Below, in pieces: positions 4,829 through 5,967 of a stretch of DNA of 5,967 nt (position 1 is the first letter of the stretch; every line of letters starts with the position of its first letter). A program made the translations under genes and the position numbers. The DNA is from Methanobacteriota archaeon. Lineage in GTDB: Archaea > Halobacteriota > Syntropharchaeia > JACQPP01. The notes below the pieces were generated by a model. It had not been told where the DNA came from. It saw nothing but the letters and a program-made list of their open reading frames with translations, and did no database searches. The DNA lies in contig JACQPP010000039.1 of NCBI GenBank assembly GCA_016207465.1, positions 1 to 5,967 of the forward strand, in the 5' to 3' direction.

Positions 4829-5879
4829 ACTTGACCGGAGCCCAGGAGTCCAGGGCGTGGAGCATGGCCTCGTAGGCCTGCTTCAACTTGGCCTCGTCGC
4901 ACTTCGCGGTGCCCCGGGCCGCCACCGTCACCGTGATATGGGTCCCCGCGAGGCTCGTGGAGCCCTCCTCCACCACCACGAGTTCCCCCCGCTGCTTCCG
5001 CATGGCATCATGGCCCACCAGCCCCAGCCCCGCAAAGAGGAGGGCGAGCCCCAGGGGGTTCATCCAGGGGGCCATGTCAATGCGCAGGAAAGCGTGCACC
5101 AGCAGAGTCGGGCCCACCCCGAGCAGACCCGCCCCCACCACCGCGAGGACCAGATAGAGCCTCGGCCGCGGGGCCGCCAGCACCAGCCGGGCCCCGCCGA
5201 GGAGCGTGAAGACCCGCTTCTGCACCACCGGCACCAGCCCCAGATAAGGGGTCACCTCCTCCCGGGGGAGAAACCCCAGCTCCTCCGCCTGGTAGAGCAG
5301 GCCCTGGTGAAGCATGGGGAGCTCCTCCTGCTTCATGGAGAGGGTCCGCGTGTAACTCGACCGCACCGGCAGCCGGGCCCGACCCCACAGGGCCACCCCC
5401 GACAGGATGACCGGGACCGCCACCAAGAGCAGCCAGATGAGCATGAGCAACTGGGTCAGGGGACTCAACCCCAGGATGAGGACATCCAGCAGGAACAGGA
5501 CGATGCCCGTCGCCACCAGACCGACCCCCAGGGCCTTCCGGAACCCCTGCCGCTCCCCGTGGGCATGGTCCAGGGCCAGCACCACCTGGTCCCTCCGGAA
5601 CCTCAGCCGCCGCACCGCCACCATCTCCGGGAACCTCCGCGACGCAAACGCCACCCCAATCCCCACCACCAGCAGCAGCCACCAGAGGGAGCCCATGATG
5701 TCCCGCAACTCCGACAGGGGATTCCCCGTGGCATTCACCCCCGCCGCCGGGGGGACCGGGGAGGCCGCCGGGGCCCCGGGGGCCACCCGCACCACGGGGG
5801 GGGTCATCCCCACCAAGAGCAGATAGACCACCAGGAGCACGATGGAGAGGCCGATGAGCCCCCTGTCCGCCTTGGGCAT
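4827..5879 (-). CDS. Six-helix integral membrane protein with cytoplasmic C-terminal domain, function unknown
   Basis: Not recognised. A 350-residue protein with likely helices at about 8-25, 62-80, 117-138, 141-165, 241-265 and 275-290. By the positive-inside rule the N-terminus is cytoplasmic. An Ala/Pro/Val-rich loop (26-61) is then outside and carries an Asn-Ala-Thr sequon (49-51) that could be N-glycosylated. An Arg-rich loop (81-116) and a region of about 75 residues (166-240) are inside, as is a C-terminal domain (291-350). The latter reads as two or three strands (ELVVVEEG, THITVTVAA) and a helix (about 328-345), with Cys327. The start follows a strong promoter at a distance expected for leaderless transcription; no ribosome binding site precedes it. 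It heads a two-gene operon with the small histidine-rich membrane protein. A role in transport, signalling or envelope assembly is possible, but nothing in the sequence decides this. Confidence 0.8.
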   Translation of the reverse strand: MPKADRGLIGLSIVLLVVYLLLVGMTPPVVRVAPGAPAASPVPPAAGVNATGNPLSELRDIMGSLWWLLLVVGIGVAFASRRFPEMVAVRRLRFRRDQVVLALDHAHGERQGFRKALGVGLVATGIVLFLLDVLILGLSPLTQLLMLIWLLLVAVPVILSGVALWGRARLPVRSSYTRTLSMKQEELPMLHQGLLYQAEELGFLPREEVTPYLGLVPVVQKRVFTLLGGARLVLAAPRPRLYLVLAVVGAGLLGVGPTLLVHAFLRIDMAPWMNPLGLALLFAGLGLVGHDAMRKQRGELVVVEEGSTSLAGTHITVTVAARGTAKCDEAKLKQAYEAMLHALDSWAPVK

Positions 5880-5900
5880 AGAACACAGGATGGAGGTGGC

Positions 5901-5916
5901 TCTTTAATACCTTTCG
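5901..5916 (-). promoter_or_regulatory. Archaeal BRE/TATA promoter of the minus-strand membrane-protein operon
   Basis: On the minus strand the sequence reads CGAAAGGTATTAAAGA: an A-rich BRE-like half followed by a TATA-like core (5902-5909). The core centre is about 26 bases upstream of the ATG at 5879, the usual TATA-to-start distance, so transcription should begin at or next to the start codon. Confidence 0.65.
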
Positions 5917-5934
5917 GGGGAAAACCCGTGGGCG

Positions 5935-5967
5935 ATGAGCCAGGAGCCCCCCGCCCCCCCGCCGCCC
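5935..5967 (+). CDS. Possible N-terminus of a divergent gene, cut by window end
   Basis: An ATG followed by ten open codons (MSQEPPAPPPP) runs to the window edge. The AT-rich box at 5901-5910 could also serve as a TATA element in this direction, about 29 bases upstream, although its BRE side is poor. Proline-rich starts are common by chance in such GC-rich DNA, so this is a weak call that the sequence beyond the window would settle. Confidence 0.2.
   Translation, partial: MSQEPPAPPPP

Noticed and set aside
5077..5886. Alternative minus-strand frame of 269 codons overlapping the six-helix protein
   Set aside because: Gly/Pro-rich without membrane helices or motifs; the other frame shows regular hydrophobic helices and begins at the leaderless start.
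1..5967. CRISPR arrays, tRNA or rRNA genes, insertion sequences
   Set aside because: No spaced direct repeats, cloverleaf-like segments, terminal inverted repeats or transposase motifs were seen; almost all sequence is accounted for by protein genes.

Overview
The window is a gene-dense, very GC-rich stretch of archaeal chromosome. Archaeal markers are an archaeosortase-type membrane peptidase, a pterin-pathway aldolase of the archaeal MptD type, a TIGR00300-type ornithine cyclodeaminase, a RecA-fold protein of the archaeal KaiC/RadA-like kind, and BRE/TATA-type promoters. The gene set suits a euryarchaeal lineage in the broad sense; Thermoplasmatota-like or methanogen relatives are possible, but the sequence does not fix the taxon. 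There are no RNA genes, mobile elements or CRISPR repeats, and no gap longer than 300 bases.

Left part, plus strand (bases 1-2050): the C-terminal end of an archaeosortase (its 5' part is outside the window) overlaps by four bases (ATGA) with a RecA-fold protein that has lost its Walker A loop. After 50 bases comes a CDP-alcohol phosphatidyltransferase of the PssA (archaetidylserine synthase) type, which overlaps by ATGA with mptD (dihydroneopterin aldolase). The archaeosortase-ATPase-like-pssA order is notable. In haloarchaea, archaeosortase processing of surface proteins depends on PssA/PssD, which supply the lipid for C-terminal anchoring. This block therefore looks like a surface-protein lipid-anchoring locus, with the degenerate ATPase as an uncharacterised extra member.

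Middle, plus strand (2051-4447): argB (acetylglutamate kinase) follows mptD after a short AT-rich spacer. A separate promoter with a clear BRE/TATA element then drives a TIGR00300-family enzyme, predicted to be an NAD-dependent ornithine cyclodeaminase that makes proline from ornithine. Together these suggest a route from glutamate through acetylated intermediates to ornithine, with a branch to proline.

Right part, minus strand (4451-5879): a two-gene operon of unrecognised integral membrane proteins. The upstream gene has six predicted helices and the downstream gene has three helices and many histidines. The operon converges on the ornithine cyclodeaminase gene with only three bases between the stop codons. 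Its promoter lies so close to the start codon that the transcript is probably leaderless. The last 33 bases may hold the beginning of a divergent plus-strand gene.
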